64,000 nt of DNA, taken from Setaria digitata (Eukaryota > Nematoda > Chromadorea > Rhabditida > Setariidae). Positions 1 through 17,296 of this stretch are shown in pieces. The stretch lies in contig RCAB01000010.1 of NCBI GenBank assembly GCA_003640385.1, positions 1 through 64,000 of the forward strand, given 5' to 3'. The notes under the pieces are model-generated. The model had not been told where the DNA came from. It made no database searches and was given only the letters and a program-made list of their open reading frames with translations. Position numbers and translations under genes: made by a program. Numbering within the stretch: the stretch's first letter is position 1; each line of letters begins with the position of its first letter.

Positions 1-46
<46 letters not shown>
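1..46. repeat. (AAT)n microsatellite
   Basis: A run of AAT units starts at the left edge of the window and continues as a looser AT-rich tract to about 200. It lies in an intron of rbc-1, downstream of the exon ending at 212 on the minus strand. Confidence 0.9.
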
Positions 47-211
47 TTAATCAGCAAAAAGAGCTGATAATATACAGTGATAATTGATAATTATGATCAA
101 TTACAATACTAATAATTAATAATAAATAACAACAATCAGTAATAATAGTCAATAAAAGTCAATAATATTTCATATAAATAATAAAAGCAAAGAGGAAATA
201 ATGAAACGAAC

Positions 212-3200
212 TTTCTCAACGATTGTACGTAAAGACGTGGTGTTTTTCAGCCACCAAGCAATTCCTAAACCTCGTAGTTCTTCCCAAGACAAAGTGGACT
301 TTTGTAAGCATGGAATTGCATTTAGTAACTCCGCCTCTGTTTCTGAATGCAGAGCCCAAATAATTTGCGATGGTGAAAGCCCTCTGAAACGAAACAGGAC
401 AAATACTAGTAAAGATTTAAATGGAAAAAAAAGAAAAGAGCTGCACAATAAAAACAATTTGGATCATTTATTTTTATAACCTGATTTAATCCATCTTAAC
501 TGTACGTATACGAGTGCCACATTCCGAACCTTGTACGAAGACTATGCTTCTGTTGTAGCGGTAGACACAACAACAAATATTCGTGTTGTTTCATGGCCAT
601 CAAATATCTCAATCCACATTCATCAACAGTTTCAAATCCAACTGTTGGTGTAGCATATCCACTAGCTTTGTCACTCATAAACCGAGGTTGAGCTGTTTGA
701 AAAGCTATAAATACAAATATATTTTATAAGGTATTCCTTCATATAATCGGAAGTCTTCGTTTAGAAATAGGGGTAGATACATGCCTGCGTTTACTTGCGT
801 TAATTTATCCATGATGTCTGATGAAAAATGACTTAATGTATCAGCGATTGCTAGGAGGTGCATTTGATCAACACTTGACAAACCTGGAATTATTTATCTT
901 AAATGAGTTACCAATAAAATATGCAAAAAATAAGTAAAAGTTCAATACCTGGTAAATGAGTGTGGGTTAGGAATTCTGTCAATAAGCGATTATGTTTTGC
1001 AGTAAAACTCGTCGACAGAAAAACTCCAGTAGAATCCATAGAAGAGTTCTTACGCGCTTTCCGTAACTCACCGTCCATGTCCACTGAACCATCTAGACTG
1101 TAATCCTAAAAATGATTACTAAGCAGTGAAACGCGTCTACTTTGAAAATTGTTTTAACCAATACCTACTCCTCAAGAACTTCAGATTTAAGCTATATCTT
1201 CATTCGATAAATGTAACAAAAACGACAATTGCAAATTACTTGTTGTATTTCACAGCTCTTTCCTTTAACTACAGAGAACGAGTCACCAGCTGATAATAGA
1301 ATATGAAGTGGCAATGGTGGAATGCCATCAAGCTCATCATATTCAATGTTTAAATCATCAGAGATATCAAAAAACCCTCGGGTGACATTCTGTCCTGAGA
1401 GATCTCCATCAGCAAGTGACATTTTTCGTATTGATGACACGCGTGACAATGGATCTGGCATTGAAACATTCAGCTGCTGCAATTAAAACATAAGCTGCCT
1501 CTCTTTTTTTTCGCACTTCAATTTTCCATGGAATGGTCCTTACTTTATGTAGAGATTGAATCACAAACCTTCAAACTTTTTAAAACATGCAGTAATATTG
1601 CTTTGACCACATGTGTCCTACCAGAATTAAGAAGCTCGATAAGCAGCTTCGGATGATACTGTGGTAATATGGGATTTGCCAAACGCGCAGCTTCGAATAA
1701 ACCTTCATCACTAATCGCTTCCAGTACGTGCTCGTCTTTTAAAAATAAAGTTTGCAAATCATGAGGCGCCGAATGCATCCTAGAAATTGATTTGAAAGTA
1801 ATGAAATCATCGGATTGAGGAGAGCAAAATCATCAATGTTATAAGCAAAACCTTTGCAGCAGATCTCTGTAGAGCTTCTGTTTGTTAAGAGGAACAGGCT
1901 CCTGCTTAGATTTCTTCGATAAATGGTCCAAAGTGGAATATGACAAGCTGAACTGGTCAGGTGATCTATGTCTAAAAATTCTGCACTCATCTTTTGCAAA
2001 AAGAAAATATAATATCCAAACTTATAAGCCATAAAGATTTTCAACACTAACTTACTTTGACGAATCATTACCGACTCCCATTAGTTTTTTCTTTTTAGAG
2101 AGCCCCGCTTTGAAATTCCACTGACTGTAACAACGCATTTCACTTTGCATACCGATAATCAAAAGACCGTCGCGAACCCAACTCAATGTTGTCGGCAAAG
2201 GTGGTAAACCATCAGCTGATTTGAGCTCTAGGAACCGTATGCATAGCCAACGTACCTAAAAATCGAATATTACAGCAGGGATTTAACAGCTTCTGGAAAT
2301 ATATTTTTGAAAGGGACCTTCCGCAAGTGTAAAGATAGTCAGTATTTCTCAAAACAATTTCCAGGAACTTAACCTTTTTTAACCGTGTAAAGGAACTTAA
2401 CCTTTTTTAACCGTGTAAATAGTGATATCACAAGGATGTGAATATCCACTTTAACATGAAGCTATAAAGGACCTTTCGACCACCAAAAGGAAATGGAAAT
2501 AACAAATAATTGAATTTTTGATAACGTTTTTATGACAGATTTTCTTTCAGTAAAACTATGTTGGTTTAATGGTTCCAAAAAATGCTTCCCTTCAACTGAA
2601 TCCGTAGGAACTGCATAACACTTTTATACTATAACAACATAATTGTCATTTATAAGCTGACTTCTTGGTCAAAAGGTGCTTTTTGTTTTTGTTTTGTTTT
2701 GTTTTTTGAAAAATCCAACATGCAGAACCAACCACAGGAAACATCGGATCAGTAACACCACACCGTCTTGCAAAACTAACCAAACGGGTTGATATGGTTT
2801 CCGGATTTGCAAGCGAGGAAGTCTTTCTTAGAGGTGCTCGACGATGTGTGTCATGTTCTTTCATCATTACAATATTTCTTTGTGCAGCACCTTGGGAGAC
2901 TTGAGTATACAAAAAAACGTATGTACCCAACGCTACAGTTAAAATATGTGAACCATCTTCAGCAGAAACCCATTTCAGGCACACATTACTGAACGGTATG
3001 CCTAAAAAAAAATTCTGAAAAAGTAAATCAATAACACTCTATGACGTTTCTTTACCCATTTCTCATGAAATTTAAACGGTTTGAAATCACTGTTTTGCTT
3101 ACTGCTTTTAAAGGCAAAGCAGTCCGTCGTTTAATACAACGGCTTAATCCCGTTCCCACTCATTTATGACCATAACAAAGAGACAAATTTATTCATGAAG

Positions 3201-5445
3201 AAACCTGAAACACTTGTGTTCGATTCCTTGAGATAATTATCAGCTAGTTCTTTGCTGAAAAGTGTATTATTGCACTAGCAACAGAGTTTATTAGAAAGAG
3301 AAGAGAAATTTCAGAACACTGTTCGATAAAAGAGTCCCCTAAAATAAAAATTCTATTATCAGCTTTTAACCACATCCTTTTTTCAATTTCCTTTTCTTTT
3401 ACGTAAATGATGAGCAAAGAACAAATAATTTCTTAATATCCAACAACCTCATCCAATGGCGAATATTGACAGCAATTGTATCCTCCAGAAGCCATTCAAC
3501 ACCACCGGATGATTCACATTCAAATACACCAACCTTAACGCTACTTAATGAAGAAGCTGAATCAGCTGTACCTTCAGGAAGGTAGGCACAAGCAAATCGA
3601 CTACTGTGAGCTGCTGATATCGAATAAATTTGGCCTGAAAAGATATTTCTATTAAAAACAATATTCTTGTGGAGTTTCAGTAACCCATTAAGAAACGTTT
3701 GTATACTCTGATTATAAAAACAGTCCATACCATCCATCTCTATATTCGAGTCCATGGTATTGCTAATCATTCCCCATGTTTTCCACTTATATTTAATTAA
3801 TCCATTACTCTCAATAGTCCTTAAGCATTCATAAAATCGAACATATTCATCGCTGCAAGCCAAAAGAATAAGATAAGGGGCCCTGCATGTTGGATGTAGA
3901 TTTGACGACGGTAAATGACCTGCAGATGGTTCCACCGAAACCACCTGAAACAAGAATCATTATATATCAATTATGTTATACGTACTAAAGTTCAGTATAT
4001 ATATCATTATATACCAATTTAATTCATTGTAAACCTTATATTTAATTACAAACCTCAACTTCGACTTAAGTTATTCAAATAACTTCAAAACCTTAAGACA
4101 CATCGACTTCAGAGAGTCCAGTTAAATGTACAATATAATCTAATCTATCTAACAATTCCTCATTCGTTGTGTAATTTGAATGACGTATCTAACATTAAAA
4201 AATTTAACTCCTCATTTCTCACTGCAATAAAAGGAATAAACAGAAATTAAATGAACTTACCGAAACGCCATCCGGCAATACAACCGGGCCATCGTAGATT
4301 AAACTAGTGGTGATTAATAATTTGGACAAAGAATCCTTATTTACATTTTTCACATTGACCAAACCTGACCAGTCCTCTGCAGATAAGTTTTTTTCATTCT
4401 CTCCTACAATCCAGATAATACCTTTAGCGTTCTGTAGATTAGAACTTATGAAATGAAGATTCCAGTCCCGCACTACTGTGCGCTGCTACTGATTTTAATT
4501 ATGATTTTATCACAAAACTATGTACTATGTACTTCCGAAGCAAAACATACCATCAAAACCCACTGCAGCAATGCTAATTAGCCACATCCGCAACCTGAAA
4601 GTATTACATAAGCTTGAGGTAATCCAACTACTTGCATCATCATGACCCAGCAATAAGTGTAATAAGATGCAAACCTTGTCAAGATACTTTTCTCTTTTTC
4701 AAATAAGACTAAATAATAACGACTGATGTTTCCTTGTCCAACCGCTAAATTTTGCGAGACATTAGCGGTATTAGAAATGTCATCTTCGGAAACCAGCAAA
4801 CGTTCATTAAAAGCATGAATAAGTAAAATATTATCCATACACTGTAACAGAATATACTGTAAAGCAGAAATGGTAATAAAGTAGTTCTATAAGGCAAACA
4901 TCGAATGAATAAGAAATTATGTGTTGTAGTGTTCAAAGAAGAAAAAGTACCGGAGAAGAATCAATGTTCGACAATGAAAGTATGCAACCAGGTTTCGTCG
5001 ATGACTGTGTTGAAACAACTTTATATATTGCCATCAGTCTTCGTTCATTTCGAATTTCAGAAGTCTTTTTATCACTGCTTCTATGACTGCTAAATGTTCA
5101 TCAATTTAATGTCATTATTATTCTTATCACTCTGTGAAGAGATGTACATATGAGGTCGACCTATTACTTTAACCATGACTTACTGATTCATGCAACAAAT
5201 ATCAGTAATTTGCTAAAAGGTACTAGTTCTAATCTATGCCAGTAGTACTATCCTGAAAAAAGTCATTTTTTTAACTCTAAGCCACTCTTATGAGCAAATT
5301 TTTGAGGATAATGCTGCAAAAAAAAAGAAACCTCATTTTCTTAACCCCTTATTACCTTTGTACTCTCAACTGTCTTCACTCGACCACTGCTTAAAAAATT
5401 AGCAAGAAAAACTAGACCTAAATAAAAAAAAAATGAACTGTAGGT

Positions 5446-5516
<71 letters not shown>

Positions 5517-5521
5517 GTTAC

Positions 5522-5558
<37 letters not shown>

Positions 5559-8500
5559 ATATATATTATATATATATATATGTTACATATATATATATAT
5601 TATATGTATATATGTTACTATATATATATATGTTACTATATATATATATATATATATATACTTCAGTTTAATTTGGTCCAAAGACTAAATGTTGCATTTG
5701 CTACTGTCCGAAAACTAGTATCAACTGTGAATTTCTCCACATTTATATATCGGCAACCTTATGAACAAAAGCAAATCCAAATGAATAATGGACACAAAGT
5801 ATGCACATAAATAGAGTTAAGAAAATAAGCAAAACATTAAAATAACCTGTTTTCGGAGTGAGAGATATCACTTTTTCCAGAAGCATGTATATTTGCGAGG
5901 AACTCCGCAGCATCAACGATGGCTTGGTAAATAGTGATATGTCCACAACTATTAGCGACAAATAAAGAACTATGTGACGTCGACAGTGATCCCAGTAATG
6001 AACTGGACAAATATATGTTGTGCATTATATGTATATATAATGGAATGAACAAAAAAAAAAAAAAACACGACTCCAAATCTGTATCCACAAAGTTTAAAAT
6101 CCATAGAACTCCCGGCAGAGAATTAAGAAGAACTTCACTACCTTGACAAAATCACTGGCAGCCATGTAACGGCCGTGAATGCATCGCATGAATTACTTGT
6201 CATTCGCGTCAATTCCCGAACACCACCACATTTACAGAGTGGTCCAACAGGATTCACCTTCCATAATATCAGTTCAGCCTTTCCCGTTTCTTCTGTGTCT
6301 TGCGTTATATAACTGTAGTGGCTTGTTGTAAGCACAAGAGGAAGGACTGGATGAGCAATGACCTAAACGGTAAACTAAATATGAAATAGAACAGCGCGCA
6401 ATGACAAAACGCAAAAGATTCTTTGCATCTGCTTCTGACTTTTAATAAGAAGCGCCCGGCCATAATTAGAGTAATGCGTCTCACCAAGTAAAAATATGGG
6501 TTTACATAATAATCTTCAGTTACATCAAAAAAGAACCTGTGAAATTCTGTAACGATGACCACACATTCTTGAAGCGTGTGATATATTAATAATGGTATTA
6601 AATTTTCCATTATCTTCAACTGTCAAATTCCATAGATTTAAGGAACCGTTGTTATGATGAGTCAACAGATGGAGCAAATTTGAATTTCGCCGTTCAAGTA
6701 GTTTGGGAATGCCTTAAACACTAAAAAGTTAACTACATGGATTGAACAAATACTAAGAGCAGATGCAAACCTTTATCTGGAAAAAAATTTATTGCATTGG
6801 TAACATACCATCAGAAGCATTTTTTGGGGCAAACTGCGCATGAGGGAAATCATGAGGATAATACACACTTAGTGAAGGATTTAACGATGTCGCATCGGAC
6901 AGTGAAAATGCAGATGGGAATCGAGAAGTAAAACTAACAATAGGTTGCCGAAAAGGATCATCAAGCCATTCGATTGCCCTAAACGATGAAGCATGTATGA
7001 ATTAATTATTCGGAAGAACAACCGATCTCGCTTTTTCGTTGTAATGGTAAGAGAAATAAAAAGTATATTGGTACCATGTTAACAAGCTACCATCCGCAGG
7101 ATGTACCGCAAACAAAACGTCAGTAGACTTCTTCCATTCTCGTATAAGGATGTTAAGTTTCAAATCCATAGCATCTTTTGATGACCTTGTTTCCTAAATC
7201 AAAAAGTAAGGAATACTTCATTTAATTTGAGACTTTTATTTCCTAGATGGAGAAATATTAAAACCCAAATAATTACAAACATTTGAGAACGTCCTGCTGA
7301 CATCACTAGCAAGCGGCTCGTCTAAGATTTTATCTTCTTGTTCTGCTGAGTTTGCCAATGCTTTCCTCCTATCTTCGACATCTGACCCTTTACCAAAAAG
7401 TGGAGAATCTGTCAATAAAGTTTGTGTTTGTAGCATATTTTCTAAAATACGAGATTTTACTTCTGTTTAAACTGACAAGTCCTGCACAAATATGAAAGGT
7501 AACGGTACTTCCAACTAAAGCTTGAGTCTCACTCGGTTCTATAGAACAGTCACTGAACATAGTCTCCACCACAATTCTTTCGACCCCAATGTCATAAACA
7601 ATTCCTTTGTTGTTTAACCAGTGAATCATAAAAGGTTTTTGATCCACAGAAGTTCCCAAAGATGGAACCAACAGACAGTCTGCAAAATATTGGGAAAAAA
7701 ATAGCAGCATCTAATCATGAGTTACAAAGTCTTTAAATGAAAGCTTACAAAATACTATTCCTGTGTTAGCGAACAATATTTCTAAACAAAAACCTACCGT
7801 TCTGAGCATTTATAGTAGTGCACAAATAAAACGCAGGACTAGAATCACTAAATTCCCCTGAAGCAATCTCACATAATGAAGCATTTCTGGAAAAAGAACT
7901 TGTTGGCCGCACTGCTTCATATGCGGATCCCTTTCCCTCCCTGAAATAAGCGAATTTTAAGAAGTAATATCTAAGGTCTCCTAGTTTACTACTTCACATA
8001 ATAGAGAATGCAAAATATTCTAAAATCTTTAAAATCCAAATACACCTTCCAACTCACATAATCTTCTTAAGAAAAACTTTGATCCTTGCACGAGTACCCT
8101 GAAGAGAATGTCTTTTGGAACAGCGTTCTCTTACGGGACTTCTTTCGTCACAAGTTACCCCAATCGAGCTATTAAGAGTTTGGGATTCCATAGAGACAGG
8201 AGCAGCTTCTTTCCAAATCCGAACTGTGTTGTCTTCACACCAAGTGAGCAAAGCATTTTGAACATATTGCCTGGAATAACTTGAAATTTTCATGTCCCAT
8301 TTTACTTCACCGTAAAAAGAAAAAAACCATATGACTGGAAATGAGAGAGAGCTTATAAATACCGTGACATGTAGAGAGGAACCTTCCGCCATTCAAACCC
8401 CGCAACTGGTTGGGGATGTCGTACATAACTGAAACCAAATGAAACACCATTTCCACTATTTTCTATATCATCCGATTCTGAAAAGTCCTAATGGCTACGA

Positions 8501-9981
8501 GTAAAAGGAATTCTTTTTCCAAACATAAATTATTGACTATATCTGATTTTCGACAGTTTATTAAACGGTAATATCAACAGAAGTAAAGTTTTTCTGACAA
8601 AAATAATAAACTAAAACGTTTTGAGGGAAAATACTACGATGACGATTCAAACGATGGCAATGTCTAGTGTAAATAGCGCAGATTGTAAGAAAGAGGTAAA
8701 TTAAAGGGGGAAGGGCAAAATATACATTTTTGAAAAGTAAAATAAAAATATTAACCACTTAAAACTTACTATCTCTCTGAAACCATATCTTCACCAGACA
8801 ATCTGAAACACCACAAGTGGCAAAATAAACACCATCAGGGGAACTAGCCATAAACTTTGCTTTCACTGCTAACTTCTGCGACCATATACAATCCCACGAT
8901 GGAACGTCTTCGTTTTCAAGTCCACTTTCCTAAAAGACAGTAGTTTCTACTGAATATTTGTACAATAAAAGCGAAATTTGGAAGAATTTATAAGATAACA
9001 GCATATGAATAACCACCTCATTTATTTCCAATGTTGCCGATGTACCCAATTTAGCAGCCACAGCAGCAGAAAGAAGCGAATTCTGATAAAGGTGAAGTGC
9101 ATCACCACAACATATCAACAACCGTAAACCTTGCAAACTCCACTGTATTTTATTCACTTGGTTTTTCAGGGGAAGACTATAAGTTTCAACCCAGCGATAC
9201 ATGAAACCCTAAAAACATTCCAAATTCAAATTACAACATAAAACACAGCTATACTGGACTGCTAAAGATACGACCTTTAAAATAATACAATGTACTAAAT
9301 GTGGCTGAAAACAACTTTAAAGTAAAAAAAATTTACGTTCGCTCCATCTTCGCTTCGCGTGATTGGCTCATAAATGCGCACCATGCTACTGTATGTTGCT
9401 ACGATCTATAATGCTACTATACATTATTACATATACTAATGGAGAAAGAACCGCTCATTCATTATGTAACTGCTTAAATAATCAGTCTCTCGCTCTGCTT
9501 ACTCAACTAAGGAAACTTGTATTTTAACCAAAATTTAACAAACAAGGCCCGCAAGCAATGAAATCATCCAATGAATATAGATAATTATAAACCCTAGAAA
9601 AGAAAAAAAAAAGTATGTTTGCCAATATCTGCATCGAAAACACTGGCCAAAGGACTTGACAAAAAAAAAATGAGAAATGAAACCTTTCCAGTTTCACGAC
9701 AAGCAGCTACACATTTCACTAGTAATCCCTCAGCACAACTTGCAGGTGTAATAACCTGGACACGCTCGAAAGAGGATGAAAATATCACGACATTTGTACC
9801 AACTGCGCAAGCCTGATCACAGAAACAGTATAACAGGAGTACACAAATACTATAGTTTGACTGACAATAAAATGGCGTAAGAAAAATGACAGACCGTAAA
9901 ATTAAGGCCATCAATGGCACCAACGCTGAAGACTTCATCACCACGGTTGAGAGCCCCCGTCAAAATCTGATGCACGTTCAT
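212..9981 (-). CDS. rbc-1: Rabconnectin-3 / DmX-like protein, 5' half (3' end outside window)
   Basis: DMXL proteins are large WD-repeat scaffolds that bind the V-ATPase and promote its assembly and endolysosomal acidification (family knowledge; yeast Rav1 is related). The start [18 protein letters not shown] at 9981 matches the DMXL N-terminus. In-phase exons are 9981-9895, 9812-9684, 9405-9337, 9208-9017, 8929-8770, 8477-8363, 8270-8058, 7940-7798 and 7679-about 7461. Further exons follow leftward, including family blocks [13 protein letters not shown] (about 6260), [17 protein letters not shown] (about 3920), [19 protein letters not shown] (about 3520), SHILTVALG (about 2940), [17 protein letters not shown] (about 2190), [17 protein letters not shown] (about 1300) and [14 protein letters not shown] (about 620). 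The last visible exon is 383-212. The N-terminal WD repeats and the start of the Rav1-like region are present; the C-terminal part lies beyond position 1. Several internal junctions are only approximate, notably near 7440. No in-frame lesion was seen. Confidence 0.93.
2363..2418. repeat. 28-bp tandem duplication (2 copies)
   Basis: Two identical 28-bp units, 2363-2390 and 2391-2418, sit side by side in an rbc-1 intron. The unit begins AGGAACTTAACC and ends CCGTGTAA. It does not affect coding sequence. Confidence 0.9.
5448..5660. repeat. (TA)n microsatellite with TGTTAC interruptions
   Basis: About 210 bp of nearly pure TA dinucleotide is broken several times by TGTTAC (near 5516, 5581, 5615 and 5632). 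The left flank GTAACATATAT is the reverse complement of these interruptions, so the tract could fold into a long hairpin. It lies in an rbc-1 intron between the exons near 5850 and 5080. Confidence 0.9.
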
Positions 9982-12900
9982 TCAAATCAGCATAATCTCC
10001 CTGAAGTGGAAGTGAAAAGTTAAGGAAAAATTTAAGTTGGAGTATAAGGAAATATATCTATCTAACTTTTTTTTAGCTCATTTTTGGCTTTTGGACGAGT
10101 TATATCTTGTTGGCAGAGCAAATACTTCAATTGTCTAGAAAAATCTAGCAACTGATACCTTTGCATAATGTCATTATAACATGCTGTTTTAATAATGTTA
10201 AAATTTCAGGATAAAGCATTCGAACAGCTTGATCAATGACATACTCGTAGAACCACTGGCTCACAATTACTATACTACACAGAAAGAATGCTTACATTCT
10301 TCACTGACAGCTAACAAAGCGAACAAGTTCAAAGCTTGGATATTTTGGCTTCCAATAAGCTGGAAAAATTCTTTTCTAAGGAACCATATAGTATTGAAAA
10401 TGGACTGATAGAGACAAGTATTTTTTCGAAAGACTTGGAGTTTCAGGATGGATCTCAGCTTTCCGGATGAAATTGCTCAGTAATCCATCGCACACATTCA
10501 ACTTTCCATTTATTTTTCATACAAGAAGCACCTTTGGAAGGCCCTCAACTTATTTATTACACGAAAAGATCGACCCTTCACCTTCCACTCCTATCTCACC
10601 TGTCAACATTCTACATTCTTTCAGATCTTACAAGACACTGAAGACCAACACCACCATAAAATGATCCCATGCGGTGCCGAGGAAAATGTTGACGACGATA
10701 GTTTTTAACGAGACCACTGTGATTCTTTCTCCTTAGATTCAGTTGCATTGTGGGTTCGAAGGTAGGGGCTGGTAATTCGATGGTCGGTGGAGAACAGAGA
10801 TGAAACGCAGAGGAGAGAAGAGTAGTAGGAGTGGTGACAGCCTAGGAGGAATCATACTCGGGAGATAGGGACATAAGGACTGCAGGGTATGACATGTGAA
10901 TTAATTAGTTGGACAAATTGTCAGTAGTCGAATTACATCTTAGTAATTGCTCCTTCCGAAGAGCGTTCTTAGTTATGAAAATGAACAAAAGACTGAAGGA
11001 GAACGGTGACCACCTGTTGGCAGTTTCAGTGGACAGTAATATTCTCTGGCCACATTTTAATTGCACTGTAGAATTTTATTTCGAAACTTCTCAGCAAGAC
11101 ATAAAGGAATAAAAATTAGCAACAGCTAGACGGGTAACAGGAAGATACCTTTAAAAAGACAGCCTTCATAGCCACTGGTAGCATTACAGTGACCCTGTGA
11201 TGCCTCACCTTGTTCCATGACATTCACCATTTTGCGCCTCCATCTTCCTTCGCCTTCTCCTTTTCTTTCTGCTTTATTCTTTCCCCCCAAATGAATCTGG
11301 AAGTGAACGGTGAAAATTTTTATTTGCGCAACTTCTTCCGAACAGGCTCAATGACTTCTTGTCTTTACCTTTTGCAGTTTGTTGGCATAAAACAGACATT
11401 TGCAATAATCTGAGTGTGGGATCACTCAATGAGGTGGAAGTTATCACAAAAATATATGAGTCAAGCTGGAAAGACTTCCCTTTACATTTATCTGAAATGA
11501 CCAGCACTTTTGTTTCTAATTTTTCACCTTCCCCGCTGAGTGCTATTATGGGCAGGATTAGTTCAAAGCATTTGTATGGGATATCAAGATAACTCTATCC
11601 TTATCTTTCACTGAATGCTGCATAATCTCACTGTGTTCTCCTTACGACAGTTTGTTAATCTCTTTTCAACATTCAACGCTCTATATAATGTTATTTCTGA
11701 TTTTCAAACATGTAGTAAATGCAATAAGAATGAATAAAAGAAAAAAGCATTCTTACAATAAAATTGTATCTAGTAGCCTGGGTCAGTTAACTAGTAGGAA
11801 GGAGTGGTGATTCCTAGATTTTTGAGAAGCGGGTAAGACTGAATATATTTTCACTTCACTCTCAATCGTTGTTGTAATTGAAATTTTGATACAAAAGAGA
11901 ATTGTGCCGCAGTTTATAGATTTTTCAGTTATTTCAAGTGTCGTGTCGACTAAAGTGGAAAAGATTTTTACATGTGTTTCATTACGTTTATTATAATTTT
12001 CGAACCCAGCATCATATGCAAGACACAAATCAAAGTTTTCGGTAAAGGTTTATTTCTCTACAACACTACAACGGATTCACAAGTAAATCTTTTTGTCAAA
12101 CGCTCGTCTATGCTCTTCCCTTTCAGTGTTATCCTCCACCATTGCCTTTGTTTCACAGCAGTTATTTTTGGTGTTCAAGCGTTACTGATGTTTCATCCCT
12201 TCTTTTTTTAATATGCTTTGCGAACTTCTTGCAAGTAATATTAGGTACTAAGTCATCCTTCACGAAGAATGTGATTGTTAAATTGAATGAGTTGCACATA
12301 TTAGTGAGGTCTGAGGTCTTCCTCAACTGCTTGTCCGTCTGCTAAAGGTCGCCATAAATGCAAAAAGCTTCCTAAGTATTTAATAAGTAGGACGTGTCAC
12401 CACGGACGATACCACTCTTCTGAGTAATGGATAATCAACTTTTTGAAAGACAGAGGCTGCCATTATTATATGTAAAATTTGTCGTCGTTTTGAATTTTCA
12501 TTGTGCATTTTATATTTTACTGCTGTTTCCCGCCTTCAGTAGCTAACACATCGATTTACGTGCTTCATTTAGAGTTTGTTAGGCTTTACATGATAATTTT
12601 GCGGCACGACAAGCCTAATGAAGTGATAAAGTGGAGGGATTTGGCGCTGCTACTGTCATTCGTTGTTTCAACGTACGTACCTTCAGTGCGTTTCGTTTGC
12701 AATATTACATATTTGACTGACTGTGACACACGGACTGGTTCGAGAATGGTCTGAGATGTTTCGATGACACCATTATGAAAATTTGGGATATAGGGGTAAT
12801 GAAAAGGGGAGAAGTCAGGCTTAGATAAGGGGTTTTGTGAAGTACTCGGAGTCGTGGAGAGGGGAATTTGTTTTTAGTTTCTTTCTGTTGCCATTTATAT

Positions 12901-13749
12901 GTTGATGTTTGAGAGACTTCGTAGGAAACAATTTCATTAACAAGGGACTAATTATCGGTCAAGAATTGAGGTGTTTGTGTGGCTAGCGTCAGTATTTGGA
13001 GCATTTCGAGAAGGAGCTCTTAGTAATAAAAGTGTGAGAAATAGAGCTGTGGCTTTGGTAGTCACGTCCAAAAATTGTTTTTTATGGATTTTGTTTTAAG
13101 TCGTTGTTCTAAAATCTACAGAAATATGTAGTAGTGTATTTATTCGTACTTCTTTCTGGGTGCATCGAGTGTTGAATGTTAGAGAAGAAAATCGAAGCTA
13201 CAAATTTGTGATGCCATTATAAATAAGTTGTTTTATTAAATTATAAATATTATGCTTATTGAATACCTCCTCCACTTCCCTGTTATCGCTTCTTTTTTTT
13301 CTTCTCTGCTTCATAACTGTACTTTCTAAAAGTTTTAATTCAGTCCATGATGAACTATATCTCTATTTTTCGTTGAGCGGCAGATTTGTATAATACTTGT
13401 CCCATCCTTTTAAAATTTGTATATACTTCAGCAGAAGCTAAAGTATATATGGTTTATGAACAATATTCTTTTGATTACTTCTTGTGTTAAAATGTTTCTC
13501 TTCCCTACCTGCAGTTCCTTTCTTTCTGGGTTTTTTGATTTTATTTTATTTCGCTTACTTTTTATGATGGATGATGATGGATCCTTTAAAACATTCATTC
13601 TTGACTTAAAGATTTTACAAAATTGTCGCAAGCATGACAGAGTAGAAAATAACAACTACCTTTTAACATAAGCCTTAGTAATTTGGATCGTTGGGCTTCA
13701 TTTTGCCTGCATTTTTTACATTTTTATTTTCAGAAGAAAGATATTTAGA
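9982..13749. other. Divergent intergenic region between rbc-1 and let-92
   Basis: This 3.8-kb stretch separates the divergent starts of rbc-1 (minus) and let-92 (plus), so it must hold the promoters of both. Open frames here are short, lack family resemblance and were not called. Just before the let-92 ATG, TTTTATTTTCAG (ending at about 13731) looks like a splice acceptor. It could be a spliced-leader site or the end of a 5'-UTR intron. A purine-rich, somewhat GC-richer patch at 10690-10880 is unexplained. Confidence 0.6.
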
Positions 13750-15825
<2,076 letters not shown>

Positions 15826-17296
15826 AGTGACAGAAGGTGAATCTTTTGACCACATTAGTTTAATGCTTATCCCGGAGTATGCTTAAGCCCTTTAAACAGT
15901 CAGCATGCATTATTTGACGAACGTTATTTTTTATCGGAATGCATCTGACTTTTTTTTAAATGAATAATCCAAGTCCCTGTAACTGACAAAACCGGTTGCA
16001 CCATTGTTGATAGTACTTTTTTCTTTTTCTTTTTTTTTTTTTCTCGAGAATGAAATCAATGTGAAGCCAGCAGTTTTAGACAAACGTTTTTGTGAGTCCA
16101 TAAGCGGTTGGATCAAGTTATAATCCACTTCAGTAGCTGAACTGTTCTGAATTTTTTGTTATTGTTACCATCTTTTCTTACGACTTCTAAATTACTTGAA
16201 GGCCTTCCTTGTCTGGTTTCAGGAAACATTTTTTCCATTTTTGTTTTTCTTTTTTTCGCTGTTGACCCATATAGAAATAATTTTTGAAATTAATTTACAC
16301 TTTGAGATCTTTATTTTATATCAGGAGCTAACCAAATCTTTTAGGAAAAAAAGTTTGAAGCGTGTTGTTTATTTGTATAATAAATATGACCCAACGAAAT
16401 CATTTGTTTACTAAGCAGTTATTTATGCGAGTTTTATGTTTCTGAAATAACAGATTACATTGGGCTAATGCATTTTATTATTTGGTCTGTCCATCAGTTT
16501 TGCTTTTTGACTATGCAGTGAGGTTGCTGTTGCTTTACTGTTGCCTAAATTCTATTTCTTATGTTGTTTATATTCGGCGTAGTCACACTAATGATTCTTG
16601 TTATATGCTTTTTTTTTTTTCCAAAAATGCTTCTAGTTTCGAGTTGTTTTTCCCGTTTTCGGCTGCGCAAAGAAGCTGATAAGGGATCAACTACTTTCAC
16701 TCTTTCTTATGTTTACACTGCTGCTGTTCCAAGTTTATGCGCTCTTTAAGCGAAGATTTGAGTAACAGTTTATTTCTATTTAGGCATTTTTTTTTTTTTT
16801 GAAAATGAAAATGAGATGAGACATGCATTTCTAGTTGATTTCAAAGGGGCGCCTAGTCACTTGCTGGTCGCTGTGCAGTTTGCCAGTTTCATTATTTTGA
16901 ATTGTTTAGAAATTACCACCTGCATAATATGACTGTTATTTAAAATGTGATTTGTAATTGTAGTAATATGCGTCAGATCCGTTTGGCGTTCATTCTACTT
17001 ATCTTGATTTGAGACTGTGTTGTATGGTTATTGTAGATGTCGTTTGGAATACAGAGGTGCGTTAATTCTAGTGAAAGCTGTGTTTTGTATTTTCTTCCTT
17101 GTATACTAATTTAAAGCGTTTTCCAAAACCTTATTTAGTGGTAAAAAGTTTGTGCCAATATGTACTTGCTTGCCATGGTTCCACCATTTCATAGTTGCTT
17201 TAATATCTGAATTAGATTTCATTAATTCTCTCATTTTCTCAGTTGGTTTGTGATATTCGGATGAGATAAAGGCCTCCATCAATTTTATTATTTTGG
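15826..17296. other. Intergenic region, let-92 3' side to MOB1 gene
   Basis: Presumed let-92 3'UTR and the upstream region of the MOB1 gene. It contains T-rich tracts and an AATAAA at about 16378, rather distant from the let-92 stop. No coding sequence is convincing here. If the MOB1 gene has a separate short first exon encoding the usual N-terminus, it should lie in this stretch, but I could not find it. Confidence 0.5.
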